Source: Paramecium sonneborni (Eukaryota; Ciliophora; Oligohymenophorea; Peniculida; Parameciidae). Taken from it: a stretch of 24,355 nt of DNA. Every line of letters begins with the position of its first letter. Within the stretch, counting starts at the first letter, position 1. This document shows positions 1 through 11,000 of the stretch, piece after piece. The notes below the pieces were generated by a model that was not told where the DNA came from, did no database searches, and saw only the letters and a list, made by a program, of their open reading frames with translations. A program made the translations under genes and the position numbers. The DNA is taken from the NCBI GenBank assembly GCA_905182985.1, contig CAJJDN010000069.1, forward strand, positions 1 through 24,355, in the 5' to 3' direction.

Positions 1-1
1 A

Positions 2-1051
2 ACCCATGAAAGCATACCATAATAAGAGTGGTGCTATACTATTTCTATTAACTATGATAATTCTTTAATGGTATCAGCTTGACAATTTGATATTAAAATT
101 TATGAAATTTTGCATCCTCAATAAAAAGAAGATAAAAGTTAAGCCACAGGATCATTTAAAGAAATTTAATTTCTCAAAGGCTACCATACTAATAATGTAA
201 CTACTCTCAACCTTTTTAAGTCACAAAGAAACTCATTCATTTCAGGTTCTACAGATTCTACAATAATTATATGGACCCCTTTAAATAATTTATCTTCAAC
301 TTTGAAACCAATTAATTGAACTGTTTCATGTAAATTGAATGACCATTCTGATCAGACAACAAGTATAGTGGTAAATTCACTTTCACTTTCAGATGACTTT
401 TTTATTAGTGACTCTGAAAATCATACAATAAAATTTTGGTTGTGTTCTTAACCAAATGTAGAATAATCTAATTTATCTTGGTCCAATACATAGACTATAT
501 CTGATCATTAGAGTTGTGTCTATGGATTATCAATAAATTAAGAGGGATATAGATTAATCTCATGTGGTGGTGATGATAAATAAATATTGATAATGGAAGG
601 TTCAAAAAAAGAAATTTGGCATGTTAAATAAAGAACACATTTAGAAGGAAGCCTAATGAGATTAAGTTTCATTACTAACAACATCTTTGTAATTTAACTA
701 TAATTGTAAGAGTATCTCTATATTTACACAAAAGACTTAACTGGAGAATTTATAAAATCAAAATTTTTGCCAATTTAAACATAATCTTGTGCAATATATT
801 TCCCTTCACTCTATATTCCTTCCAAAAATTTACTCTTTCATAAAAATGGTTATAATGTGAATTTAATAAGATTCAATTTTTCTGCTTCTTTAACAGAATG
901 GGACTGTAAATTGGAATTGGAATAAACAATAGATTTTGGTGAAAATGCCACTTTTGGTACTTTGAGTGATAATGGAGAACTCCTTATAACTTGGGATTAT
1001 AAATCCTCATCTATTCAAATTAGATAATATAAAGAGAAGTCATAATCATGA
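2..1051 (+). pseudogene. WD40-repeat protein, 3' part, two in-frame TGA codons
   Basis: Read with TAA/TAG as Gln, one frame runs from the window edge to a TGA at 1049-1051. It contains successive WD40-like blades: phrases such as FISGSTDSTIIIW, FFISDSENHTIKFW and LISCGGDDKQILI, each preceded by a His-containing turn. The last part (GTLSDNGELLITWDYKSS) is a further blade. WD40 propellers are protein-interaction scaffolds, and no catalytic domain is visible. The frame is interrupted by TGA at 80-82 (just before QFDIKIYEI) and at 317-319 (before TVSCKL), both at positions where the blade continues on each side. No GT...AG interval removes them. The 5' end lies outside the window. It is most likely a recently inactivated gene; in-frame TGA read as an amino acid is a less likely alternative. 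Confidence 0.75.
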
Positions 1052-1724
1052 ATAGTATTATAAATACATAAAATTTATAATTTTTTTAATTTATAAGCGA
1101 TAAAATGGTATATAAATTCTTTTTATAAGCAGTTTGAATTATAAAAGTGAACTGTTATGAGAATAAGAGATAGGAAAGCTCATAAAGGATTTTAAATATC
1201 ATCATAATAATATAAAAAATTGGAAAGAAGTCTATCTAAATATTATTATAAAAGATCATCCTTCAGATTACAAAATTAATATTAATATTTAATTAAATAT
1301 TATTTTAATTCTTTTAGAGTAACAGAATCACTTTTTTTATTAAAACTGCTCTTTAAATTAAGCAATTTTTATAATTTAAGTTATGCTGAAATTATTTAAA
1401 CCTTATTTAATCCAATTCGAAATTATTATTTTTAATTTCAAGTTATCTTTGTTCACCAATTTACACGCTACATTCATAACATAATTTCCTTCATGGAATC
1501 TATGTTAAATCTAATAATTTTAAAAAGTTTAATAAGTTTTATCTCTATTTCTCAAATTATCCAATTTTAAATTATTATTATTGTTAAAGGAAAGAGTGAA
1601 TATTAATATTGGAATAAACCAATTAATTAATTTGTGTTTAGAATATTAATTATTGAATATATTTTATAAAAATAATTATAAATATTAATTTCTTACATTT
1701 TCTCGACAACCTAAAATAAAATAC
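1052..1724. other. Intergenic, no gene seen
   Basis: Very AT-rich DNA between the WD40 remnant and gene A. Frames on both strands are short or lack recognisable motifs. It presumably holds the 3' flank of the first gene and the promoter of A, but no specific element could be identified. Confidence 0.5.
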
Positions 1725-1896
1725 ATGAACAAGAATGCCATTTATTTAGTTTTGCTTTACAGCTCCTTAATACTAAATGCAAATTTCGTTTTGCATTCTA
1801 CCTATGAAGAATTTAATAATAAAATAATTTCATTAGCCAATACTAATTGGAATTGTGATAACATTAACACTAAACCAACTAAAATACTTAGTTGTA

Positions 1897-1922
1897 GTAA
1901 AAGGGTAATTTAGTAGCTTTAG
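1897..1922 (+). other. Inferred 26-nt intron 1 of gene A
   Basis: The interval begins GTAAAAGG and ends CTTTAG. Removing it joins the signal-peptide exon to a frame whose translation (LKDCQYKITQSTENNHLN) aligns with gene B (VIGCQVVQVRIDQLLPHF). B has no intron here. The neighbouring donor at 1894 would give other lengths that do not restore the frame. Confidence 0.6.
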
Positions 1923-2017
1923 AAAATATCAAATATATGTCATTAAATTTAAAAGACTGTTAATACAAAATTACATAGTCAACAGAAAATAATCACCTAA
2001 ATTTAATTAAATTTGCT

Positions 2018-2040
2018 GTAATTTTACATTGATATTTAAG
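2018..2040 (+). other. Inferred 23-nt intron 2 of gene A
   Basis: It starts GTAATTTT and ends TTTAAG. Excision joins IKFA to GIDLWMIDDEC, which aligns with IQFYIDIYAYQTIDNNEC of B. The AAG acceptor is not the usual TAG, so the 3' boundary is less certain. Confidence 0.5.
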
Positions 2041-2530
2041 GGAATAGATCTTTGGATGATTGATGATGAATGTATAAATGTTTATGTAACTGGTCAATAA
2101 AGCCCTTTTAAGAAATGCCTCTATCCAAAAAGTAATCATGCTTTTGGAAAATCAGTCAACTGTGAAAATAATATTAATGAAAATTATTAGCTACGTTTAA
2201 CAGAAATTATTTAAACAACATCCTAATCTGAAAATATTTAAATTAAAATATGGAGTAATGCTAATGAAGATCTTAATAATGAATCATATTCATTCAGCAA
2301 TATCTAATTATTTATAAATAGATGTTATAAGACTTGCAAGACTTGTTCAGGGGAAAGAGAGAATTAATGTTTAAGTTGTTATCCTGGAATATTTTTGAGT
2401 AATACTTACACATGCAATTCTTGTAAAGAGTTACTAAACTAATAATTTCTTCATAGACCTGAAGGTTGTAAAAATAAATTTGAAGAAGATTATGGATTTG
2501 ATCAAGATTTAGTATGTAATGAAGATATAT

Positions 2531-2554
2531 GTAAGATTAATATTTATTTTTGAG
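2531..2554 (+). other. Inferred 24-nt intron 3 of gene A, position shared with gene B
   Basis: It starts GTAAGATT and ends TTTGAG. It contains the only TGA of this exon region, and removal gives EDIYVQKSCQENC. The homologous intron in B (8789-8812) has the same length and phase and yields ENINTQSTCQNGC. Confidence 0.65.
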
Positions 2555-3437
2555 ATGTTTAAAAATCTTGTTAAGAAAATTGTTAATTATATACGAATAC
2601 ATAATAATGTTTATTATGTAATGAAAAGTATCTCCATTTAGGAAAATGTATAAATAAATGCCCATTTTTCCAAAGGTAGAAGGAGCAAATTGTTTGAATA
2701 GCATTGATATACTGAAAAAATAAAATTTAAGAATTATAGAATTAATGAAAGAATTTCATGATCTATCAACAACTAATAATTAAATATTGAAATTATTTAT
2801 TACCTGGAAGTTTAAATATAAATTTTTTAAAAGGTAATTAAATTTATTTCAGCTACTTATGAAATAAAAGAATATTTGGAGGACCATTTGTTTGGGTAGA
2901 TGCTAAATTTAAATTTACTTACAAATGGACATAAGAATTCAAGTATATTAGAATATTTTTTGAAGTCATTCTTGGCGATACTGTATTAAATTAAAAAAAT
3001 TAATTTATAACATAAATAATGAATAACATAATACAATACAATAACTTTAGATTTGGCATATTAAGAAAATGATCAAAATATTGAAGATTAAAATTGGTCT
3101 GGAGATTATAAATTTAACATATATAAAGAGGGTATCACTTTATATTACGAATTATAAACTAATAAAAAAATTATTATAGATTTGGAATGTATTGGATCAA
3201 ATTCACAGACTTTTTATGGAATTTAGAATTTGATTATAGTTGGATTTTCTGAATGCAAACCTGCATACAAATTTAATTTATTTTATTACTAAACTAATAT
3301 CAATCCATGCATTCCAATTTGTGGTGATAAAATAATAGTTGAAGATGAGGAATGTGATGATGGAAATGAAGATCCATTTGATGGATGTTTTAATTGTAGA
3401 TATCATTGTGAAGAGTTTTGTGAATATTGTATTAAAA

Positions 3438-3469
3438 GTAAATAGTAAAGAAATTTGAGATAAATATAG
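3438..3469 (+). other. Inferred 32-nt intron 4 of gene A
   Basis: It starts GTAAATAG and ends ATATAG. Its length is the one that switches from the upstream frame (CEYCIK) to the long downstream frame (NVIYELAYYF...CIFECSFC). B has no comparable interval, so a plain frameshift is the alternative. Confidence 0.45.
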
Positions 3470-6047
3470 AAAATGTAATTTATGAATTAGCTTATTATTT
3501 CGATGTTCTTTAGTTTTCTTGTATCTTTGAATGTAGTTTTTGTACTAACAATTTATGTATGAAATTTAACTATGGATATTATTTAAATCCATATACAAAC
3601 TAGTGTTTGAGTATATGTGGAGATTCAATTTTATAAGCTTCTGAATAGTTTGATGATGGTATTATTAGTAGAATTAGAATTAATTATAATATAGATAATT
3701 ATGATGGTTGTTCAAATTGTTAGTTGATTTAATATGAAAAATGTGATTAAGATCCTTAAATAATCAAACATCGTTTTTCAATCTGTTATCAAGGAATATG
3801 TTTGAAATGCAATGATGGTTTTTTATAAGATGGAGATACTTGTACTTCAGTATGTGGTGATAGTTTAATTAACATGTAAGAGGAAGAATGTGATAGTGAA
3901 AATTATGGATGCAATCATTGTAAAATATTGAAAGGCTATGTTTGTGGAAAGTTGCCTTATTCAAATTGCCAAAGTTGCGATAAAGAGTGTAATCAATGTT
4001 CAAGCTTAGATAAAATCAATTTAATATGTATTGAGGGTTATTATGCAATTTAAGATAAATGTTTTAAATGTGATTCTAATTGCATTGATTGTAATTTACA
4101 ATCAAATTTATGTACATCATGTTTCAGAGAAGATTGTGATTTTTGTGAATCTATTCCTGGTCTTTATGCTGATTTAAAAATTAAAAAATGCAATTCTATT
4201 TGTGGTGATGGAATTTAAGTTGAATTATATGAATAATGTGATGATCATAACGAGAAGAATGGAGATGGTTGTGATTCATAATGTAATTTAGAATTTTCAA
4301 ATGATGAACTTAATTAATTTAAAAATTATCAATTTTAAGGAAATAATACTTATGATTGAAAAATTAAATCTTAATCTAAACTAAATCTTATCTGCAATAC
4401 TTTTAATTTTAATATAGATAATTTAGATTTTCAGTATTACAAATATAATTCCACCTAAATTGATCAATTAACGAGTAGATTATCATTTGACTTCAAAAAA
4501 TCTATCTATAAATTCAACATAATCCATGTTAAATTAAATTATATTAATTCCTATCAAATTCAAAAATTAATTAAAGAAAATGATAAATAGATTGAATACA
4601 ATATATATCCTAGCTAGACTTTTATTTTAGAAGAAAATGAAACTACTTAGAAGTAAATTGTACAAATAGCCCAATAATCTTTAAATTTTATCCTTCTGAT
4701 TATGATACCAATATCTATTGTTCTTAACTTGTTTGACTCTTTATAGGCAGTTCTAGAAATATTAAGTTGGATTAATAATTTTTATTTTCTTAATGCAAAT
4801 TATCCTTTTAATGTGGAAACATTCTTTTTAAATAGCGATTGGTCTTCAATAATAAGCATTCCAACTTATAAAGGATTAAATTAACCAGATTGTAATTATT
4901 ATTTTGAAGATCCCAAAAGATTTAAAGACAAAGGAATAGATCCATTGTTTTTCAACAACATAAAAATTCCATTTATGTTTATAAATTTTTTTCTCCTTGG
5001 CTATTTAATAAATTAAATGTTTTATCTTTTTTTTACTTTCCTTAATGATACTCCTAAAAAAAAGATTATTTAAAAGTTAAACACTTTAGTATATTTAATA
5101 TTTAGACAAAATAATCAATTAAATAAAATTCAAATAAAGAAAGCCAAAAATTATAGGTTTTATCAAATCCTTACTTAAAATATATCACTAATTTTTTAAA
5201 ATAAAATTATATTCGCTTTAAAAATCAGTTTAATCAACAAAATAATTATGTTTGTTGGATATTTCAGTCAAATTGAATCAAATAAAAATTATTTATAGTT
5301 TATTTAACAAGTTTATGAACTAAGCTGAAAAATTCAACAGCTTAGTGTACATTAGCAATTCAACTTTAATTATCATATTCAAATGGTTCTTCAAATTATA
5401 TTGTAGCATTTAATTAATTTCTTGCTATAATAACAATTGGAATCATTATTTTTTAATTAGTAATATTAAGTATTAAATATTCATAGGCTTAAAGCCTAAA
5501 GTAAAGACTTTTAAGAATTGTATGGGATTTATCTATTCAGCTCTTTGCGCTTTTTTTATTATTTTATGAAAATCCATATCATATCTTAAAAGTAATTTAT
5601 TATAGGATTGATATCCAATTTTTGCTTAAGCTCTATTATATTAATAATTATATTGTTTTCTATGAATGACGAAATACCTATAGACTTTATAGAGAAAAAT
5701 AAAGTTATACTCGGTTGGTTTATAATTTATTTGGTTTTTATAGCCATATTTGTTGAATTTTGTGTTTTGATTGTTGGGATATTTATATACATCTTTTAAA
5801 TTTATAAAATAATTTAGAATATGAGTATTCTTTTCTATTAAAAAGCAAAATAAACCTCAATTTTCTTTATAGATTAATATAATAAAGTGCAATTCAAAAT
5901 AAATATTTTATCACAATTACTAGGATAATAATTGTGCATTATCTTTTTGTTTTTACTGTTATTCTAATTTCAAATTCTATTCAATCTAATTTAAATCATA
6001 AATAGATTTGTTATTTTTAAATTTTTACTAACAACCTTGAATCAATA

Positions 6048-6473
6048 ATGAATATATATGTGGAATACTTATAAATATTTAAAGCAATTGTTTATTTAAT
6101 TTTGTTGCGTAAATTTACCCAGGCTCATAAAATTATATTGGCTATATTTGTTTTGTTACTTTGTTAAGTTTTATGGTATTGCTTTTTATATTAGATAATT
6201 TTTGTAATTAAATTTCTAATTTTTTCTAAATAAATGAAACTTTTCAAAATTGAAACTAATAGTTTTTCAATAAAATCTTTTTTATTATTTTCTTTTCTGT
6301 TCAAATTAAAATCTCTTCTCTACCTATTTTTTGTTAAATTTAATTTAATAATGAATAATTTTATGGAAATAATAGATATTCTTTTTAACATTACTATTTA
6401 AAATGGATAGATCCTATTTAAAACTTAGTTTAATATTTTATAGTGGACTTTAAATGAAATTACAAACCAATGA
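6048..6473 (+). CDS. Hypothetical hydrophobic ORF, 141 residues
   Basis: An ATG-initiated frame that overlaps the end of gene A by four bases. The translation has three or four hydrophobic stretches (for example IILAIFVLLLCQVLWYCFLY and IIFVIKFLIF) and no Cys repeats. With TGA as the only stop, open frames of this length arise by chance in AT-rich DNA, so it could be a chance ORF, a small membrane protein, or more of the C-terminal membrane part of decayed gene A in another frame. No family was recognised. Confidence 0.3.
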
Positions 6474-8025
6474 TGGGCAGGAGCAATCTATCAAATATAC
6501 ATTCATAAAATTTAGAAAAATATTTTACACCCAGAAATTCATAAAACAATATCTCAGATAATATTGTTCAAAAATTAACAAAATAGGAATATGTAGAAAT
6601 CATCATAAAATTAAAAGTAATATTTATTGCTATTCGAAAACATGTAATGGTGAACTAATTCTTTTTTGATTACCTGGAATGAATTCTTCATTTAGAATTG
6701 AAACTTTCAGTTTACTTAATTAAAGCAGTATTTTAATCCTCTCTTATTCGTTTTAACTTAATTAATACATATTAATTAGAAATCAGTATGTATCAAATAT
6801 TCATATTTATATATAGAATCATCTAATTTAAAAGTTACTTAAAATATGTTTATTTACATCTTTATTGTTTCCTATTAATATCAAAATCATCTATATAGGT
6901 ATAAGTGTTAGTAAATAAACCTTCAGGAATATTTACAATCATTCAAACTAATATATTCTTTGCACCAGAAGAATTGAAATTCTTTTTCAATTTAACATTA
7001 ATCTGATTAGTTAGTGTGTACACCTCATAACATTTTAAAAATAGCCCCCAAATATATCATAAGTATTAATTCTAATAAATCTATTTTTTAGGCCAAGATC
7101 AGTATCAGAGTATTAATTATCAGTATCCTTTTAAAAGGTTAAATTCAAAGATATAAAAAATTAAATTTCATTAATAAGTTATATGAATAATCTAATGATG
7201 TTTAATTGAGAGATAACTAAAGGTATTTATGAAAATTTTTAAATATATAATTTTTGGAGATCATGAGTTGTATGAAAGAAATTTGAATGAGGTTATGGAT
7301 TAAGAAAAGTGCTATCATCTAGATTGAAATAAACGAGAGGGGGTTGGAAAAAAAAGCAAAATCTATAGGTGTGGTATAAAATTTAAAATCTTTATTCTTT
7401 GATGTAATTAAATATGATTCTAATACAAAATTTTGAAATAATTTTTGAATGTTATTTTTTAAAATTTTATGAAATAATGAAATCTGCTCATAAAAATATA
7501 TTTTTTATTTTTTTTTAATTTGCTAAAATTATTACATATTTCCACGTTATATATGTTAATATCCTATCTTTGACTACAATTCATAGGTGGGTTCAATCTA
7601 TAAGATAAAGTTTTCTATCATTGTTTTATTTTTTGATAATGATCTCTAAATATATTATGAGCCTTATCTAAAAGAAGATTAATGTTACTCCTATTTAAAA
7701 TAAGCAAATTAATATAATTCTTCTTTTTTCATCTCTTTTTTAAAAATTAAATTTTCAGGTCTATGATTGTTTTAAATTTAATAGATAAAATCTAATAAAT
7801 AATTTTATCAGCATGTTATAGAATTATAGATTAATAAAGTTGAAGGGCTATCAACTTTCTATGAGAGAGAATAGATTGTAATCAGAAATCTAAGGCTTAT
7901 GTTATGGTAAAATTTATAAAGCGGTTATATTTGATTATAGAATTATTAAAATTTTTAATTTTTTCTCCAAAATAATATAAATTTCTGTAAGTTTATTTCA
8001 TTCACTTTAAATAAAAAAAATAATT
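6474..8025. other. Long AT-rich stretch without a convincing gene
   Basis: About 1.5 kb between the A region and B. On the minus strand between roughly 7130 and 6800 there are coding-like fragments in changing frames (RINTYDIFGGYF, then KKNFNSSGAKNILV and VNIPEGLFTNTYTYIDD) interrupted by TGA. These may be the ghost of an older gene, but no family was recognised. The last few hundred bases before 8026 should hold the promoter of B; nothing specific stands out. Confidence 0.45.
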
Positions 8026-11000
8026 ATGAAAAATCAAGCCCTCTATTTAATATTGTTATTTTGTGTCCTCTAACCTATTTTAAGTTAAGTTTTGGAATCA
8101 GTTTTTGAAGATTTCAATAATAAAAAGATTTCATTTAGTAATAGAAATTGGGTTTGTGAACTAGAAAATAAAGTACCAAAAAGTTTAGAATGCCCAAAAG
8201 GAATGGATCTAGTATTGCTTGAAAGAGTAATTGGCTGTTAAGTAGTTTAAGTTCGAATTGATTAACTCCTACCACATTTTGCAATATAGTTTTATATAGA
8301 CATTTATGCTTATTAAACAATCGACAATAATGAATGTTTAATTGTAGACATATAAGGTGTATAAAAAAAAGAATAGTGCATTTATTGGTCAACAGTGTAA
8401 TCAAATGGATTAAATTAATATTGTGATCGTTATCCTGGGAAATCAATACGGAATACTTAAATTATTGAACTTGATCATTCTGATACTTAGGTGAATATAA
8501 AAATATCAAGTACAGCCGATCAAGAACTTTTAGATGAAGCCTATTTATTTAGAAATGTCTAACTCTTTTTGCATAGATGTCATAAAACTTGTAAAAGTTG
8601 TTCAGGTGAACGAAAAGATTAGTGTTAAACTTGTTATGATACATTATCTATTACATCGACAAATTCATGTGAGCCTTGTAAGAATAGAGGAAATGGAGCT
8701 TTTCTTGATTTTCAATCTTAGAAATGTGTATAATAATGCCCTAATAATTAGGGTTATGATGAAGATTTAGTCTGTGATGAAAATATAAGTAAAAATTATA
8801 TTAATTTCTAAGATACTTAGTCAACATGTTAAAATGGATGCTAATCTTGTACGAATGCATAGAGTTGTCTAAAGTGTAATTCTGATTAATATCTTCATAA
8901 AGGTTAATGCCTAAAAAACTGTCCATCATACACAAAAATAGAAGGGAGAAGCTGTTTAAATACAATTGATTAAATGGATGCAAAAAAATATAATATCTCC
9001 CAAATAGCAAAGGAACTTCATGATAATAATAGGATAAAAGAATTATTTACCCTGTCTCATAAACAAGGTTCATATAATTTTCAAAAAGGTGAGGAGATTT
9101 ATTTCAGTTATTTTTCAAATAAAAGAATATTTGGAGGACCATTTGTTTGGGTTAATGCTTAATTCAAGTTTGAAATAAGCTGGATTTAAAATATATATAG
9201 AATAAATATTTTCTTCGAAGTAATTCTAGGGGATACCCATAAAAATAGAAATAATTTTACTTATATTATTAACAATTAACCAGTAGAAATATCATTACAT
9301 GATAAATTTTAATAATCTGATGAAAAAATAGAAGATCTAAACTGGCCTGACAATTATATTTACAATATATATGGAATTGAATACAATTTCTTCCAATAAG
9401 TAATTTCCGATAAATAATTGATCATAGAGTTTAATTGTAAAAATATAGAAATTTTAGCTTTCTGTGGAATTTAGAATCTTATGGTGGCTGGATAATATTG
9501 CCAATCTGGATATAAATTTGAATACTTTTATTTTGAAACAGATAGAAATCCTTGCATTGTCGACAATGAGGAATGTGATGATGATAATGTAATTCCATTT
9601 GATGGTTGTTTTTCAAATATATACGATTGTATATAAGGTTGTTAAAATTGCATTTTCGGAATTTGCTAAGATTGTTAAATTGGATGGGATTATCAAGAAT
9701 CAACAAAAACTTGTAGACCATTATGTGGAGATGCTAAAATCACTTATAATGAAGAATGCGATGATGGTAATTTAATTCCTTATGATGGATGCCATTAATG
9801 TAAATATTCTTGTCCTCTTAATTGTGAGAAATGTAAGTTTGGAAAATGCTCTATGTGTGAAAATTAACATATTTATATTGATGGTCAATGTTTACATATT
9901 TATCTATTAAACAACATTAATTTTGAAGAAAATATAGAACAATACAATTTCTAAATAAATGAAAAAAATTAACATAGATTATAATTTGAGAATCAACTCT
10001 AACAATTTATTCTTCGTAATAATTATGATTAATTTAATCATAATTTAAATCAAATAATTTTTTGGGTATTTGGTTATTAAAACCAATATTATTTTTAGGA
10101 TTAAATAAATTATTGCAAAGTAAATTATTTTGGTAAATGTTTGGAATGTTAAGCTGAATATGAATTAGATTTTTATAAATCTAAATGCATTCCAAAATGT
10201 AATGATCAAATAATATTATCTGAAGAAATATGTGATGATGGTAATAGAATTCAATTTGATGGATGTTACAAATGCTAAAACAGTTGTTAAATAGAATGTT
10301 TATTGTGTTTTTAGAGTCAATGTTATCTTTGTCAAGATGGCTGGCATCTTCAAGAATATTAATGTAAATAAATTTGTGGAGATGGTTAATTAGCTATATT
10401 ATCAAATGAATAATGTGATGATCCTGAAGATTCAAATTGTGCTAATTGTAAATACTAATGTGAAGATGATTGTTTGGTTTGTAATAAGTTTTAAAGTTGT
10501 GAAATATGTTAGTATCCATTTTAGAAAAAGAATGGTAAATGTATACCTATTTGTGGAGATAGTATTATTACTTCTATATTCGAATAATGTGATGATGACC
10601 ATTTGATGGATGTTATCAATGTCAATATTAATGTTCTTTAGGATGTATTCAATGTGAAAAAGATAATCGATGTTTATTATGTGATAATAAAAATTACATT
10701 TTGGATAATCAAACTTTTTAATGTAAGGAGATAGAATAGTAAATTATTGATCCATTACCTGAAGAGGAAATAAATAATGATGATTTAATAATTAGATAAT
10801 GTGATGGTAATTAAATACTTATCGAAAATGAATGTGTTACTTAATGTGGTAATGGAATACTTAATCAAAATTTTGAATAATGTGATGATGGTAACCAAAA
10901 TGGTGGAGATGGTTGTTCTACTTTATGTTTTTAAGAAGATTCCTATTAATGTAATAATTAAGATAAGTAGCTAAGTGTTTGCACTTTTATATAAGCACCT

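Larger units (their letters stand above)
1725..6051 (+). pseudogene. Gene A: decayed Cys-rich repeat, multi-pass membrane protein
   Basis: This is a paralogue of gene B along most of its length. The ATG at 1725 opens a hydrophobic signal-like segment (MNKNAIYLVLLYSSLILNAN). Next come a domain ending in a CxxC cluster (CYKTCKTCSGERENQC), a domain with the motif KRIFGGPFVWV, then Cys-rich repeats including ECDDGNEDPFDGC and QCDDHNEKNGDGC, and a C-terminal part with many hydrophobic segments up to about 5800. Four short introns are inferred. Beyond these there are real lesions: a one-base loss in a T run at 2665-2669, frame changes near 2795-2800, 3036-3048, 5317-5325 and 5600, and TGA stops at 2860-2862 (Ser in B) and 4357-4359. 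The frame mostly stays open for long stretches, so decay is fairly recent. The natural C-terminus may lie near 5870; 6051 is the first TGA in the last frame. Confidence 0.8.

Noticed and set aside
2676..2701. A 26-nt GTAG...ATAG interval in gene A as another intron
   Set aside because: Its translation KVEGANCLNSID aligns with KIEGRSCLNTID of gene B, so it is coding; the frame change is better explained by one base lost in the preceding T run.
1725..6051. Germline internal eliminated sequences as the cause of the breaks in gene A
   Set aside because: The breaks beyond the inferred introns are one- or two-base frame changes or single TGA codons, not insertions of about 26 bp or more flanked by TA. 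The introns start GTA and end AG, and one is shared with B.
10570..10640. Programmed frameshift in gene B
   Set aside because: Several codons of the repeat are missing at the junction and no slippery sequence or stop at the shift site is visible, so a deletion is simpler.
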